21,749 bases of DNA from Elysia marginata (lineage: Eukaryota; Mollusca; Gastropoda; Plakobranchidae). A program made the translations under genes and the position numbers. Under the pieces are notes generated by a model. That model had not been told where the DNA came from and did no database searches. It worked only from the letters and a program-made list of their open reading frames with translations. Location of the stretch: contig BMAT01003257.1 in assembly GCA_019649035.1 (NCBI GenBank), forward strand, positions 114,096 to 135,844. Direction: 5' to 3'. This document shows positions 20,418 to 21,749 of this stretch, one piece after another. Positions within the stretch are counted from its first letter, which is position 1; each line of letters starts with the position of its first letter.

Positions 20418-21749
20418 ATTTAGTTCTAATCTAGATTCAACGAAGAACATTGTTTCTTGAAAGAATTTTTCATGTTCTTGAACTTTACGCATTAAGCGTA
20501 AGTTTTTACTTTCGATTGTTTCAAAATTCAAACACAAAAGCTGTTTTAAACGAACTCGAACTTTAAAGCCATAGCGGGAATTTCCAGACACAGAGCACAA
20601 AGAATGTCCAACATAAATTGAACAACACGTCATAGAAAACAGCTATTTTATTGAACGAATGTCAAGGTTTAGCAAGGGCTATACTTAGAAATCTAAATCT
20701 AACGCTGATTCCGATTCAGATTTTAAATCTTGAAAATAAGCTCTCTTAGACCTCAACTGAACAAAAAATTTTGTCTTGTATGCGTCCAGGATTGGTTAAA
20801 ATTGCTGTGTAAATTTTTAGTCATACAGTCCGCGAGGCGTGAATCTCTAATACACAGACACACACACCATTACAGATATAACCCACTTTGTGGGAACATC
20901 TACATTCTACCGACCTTTTGGGTACCAATCTTTCTAAAGGTTTTAGAAGCTACATGAGGTATGAAGAATACTCCCGGGAGTTCTGGTAATGCACACGCAA
21001 GGTGACATAACTTTACGCTCATTCTTCGATTGAGGAGGTGGCCTCAAAATTTCTGTAGTGTACAAACCTTGTGGGAACCTTTTGGCCCCGCCCACTTTTT
21101 GACATACCTCAAAAATACCATCTTTATGGGTACTGTGTGTTATGGGGACATTACCTTTTAAGGAGTGTCTTTATAAGGTTAGTTCTATTTGCAAGTGTAT
21201 GCATTATGGGTACTAACTAGTGTGTTTTCTAAATTCAAGTGAACTTTTTTAATACTAATAAAAAAAGAAGACTGTATGACTGACGGCTGTGGACCTGTTC
21301 AACGGTCGTTTTCTAACTATCTGTACTACTCTTTTCGATAAGGCCTACAGGCAATTTTTTTATATTATGGTAGTTCTTGTTTTATATCATTTTCACCTTT
21401 AAAGAATCATCTGCCCTATATAATTTTCGATGTTGAAAACCAATTGACTCGCGTTTTGGGTCACATTTTTTAACTTTAAAAGGGTTGCTGATTTAAGCAA
21501 GGCATTTTTGTACGCTTTTAAAAAGAAAAAAAATCAATATTTGGAGGATAGATATTTAAACAGCTTTTGATTCAAAATATAGAGAGAAGAAAGAAGAAAT
21601 TACTAACCATTGAATAGCATTTTGTCATTTAAAAAGTTCCGACTTTCGAGTCATTCACCGTGGACGCGAGACAATTGTGTTTAAAGAATAAGGCACAATA
21701 AAGATAAGAACAGACAAGAATTTTTTTTAAAAATTGTTTGAACTTATAA
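20418..21749. other. Intergenic DNA, no gene seen
   Basis: AT-rich with only short open frames, none recognised. The segment 20887-21214 repeats several short words (TTGTGGGAAC, ACCTTTTGG, TATGGGTACT) and may be an old repeat. Confidence 0.55.

Noticed and set aside
1..21749. CRISPR arrays, operons, phage or bacterial defence loci
   Set aside because: The window is spliced animal DNA; no regularly spaced repeats with unique spacers and no prokaryotic gene clusters are present.

Overview
This is a eukaryotic genomic window: AT-rich, mostly non-coding, with spliced genes. GT-AG introns with pyrimidine-rich acceptors are visible, and there are no bacterial-style gene blocks. The two recognisable protein genes are animal genes (liprin-alpha and an ISOC2-type isochorismatase-domain protein). 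Their sequences, the LINE remnant and the many AGATCT/TAGGCCTA words suggest an invertebrate, most likely a lophotrochozoan such as a gastropod mollusc. That last step is inference; no species can be named.

Layout. Positions 1-6971 are non-coding and are most simply read as the 5' part of a large liprin-alpha intron on the minus strand. Positions 6972-7211 (minus) carry the first coding exon of liprin-alpha (80 codons, ending at a GTAAGA donor). Positions 7212-13094 lie between two divergently transcribed genes. They hold a 340-bp compound trinucleotide repeat (8338-8676), a piece that resembles a DNA-transposon end (about 10226-10340), a MITE-like element with 47-nt imperfect inverted repeats (10815-11192), and a CpG-dense patch (11465-11650). 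Positions 13095-17778 (plus) carry a complete four-exon ISOC2-like gene encoding 201 residues with the Asp-Lys-Cys triad intact. Its first intron contains a second MITE-like element with a 20-bp perfect inverted repeat (13879-14135). Positions 17779-19769 are probable 3' UTR plus intergenic DNA with strong small hairpins. Positions 19781-20406 (minus) are a 5'-truncated LINE insertion with an 11-bp target-site duplication on both sides and a single frameshift in its ORF. From 20418 to the end no gene is visible.

The two genes have no evident functional link: one is a synaptic/adhesion scaffold, the other a small cysteine hydrolase. They simply lie head to head about 5.9 kb apart. I did not find a new molecular system. 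The most informative non-standard signals are the LINE with its duplication and the two inverted-repeat elements, neither of which I recognise as a named family.
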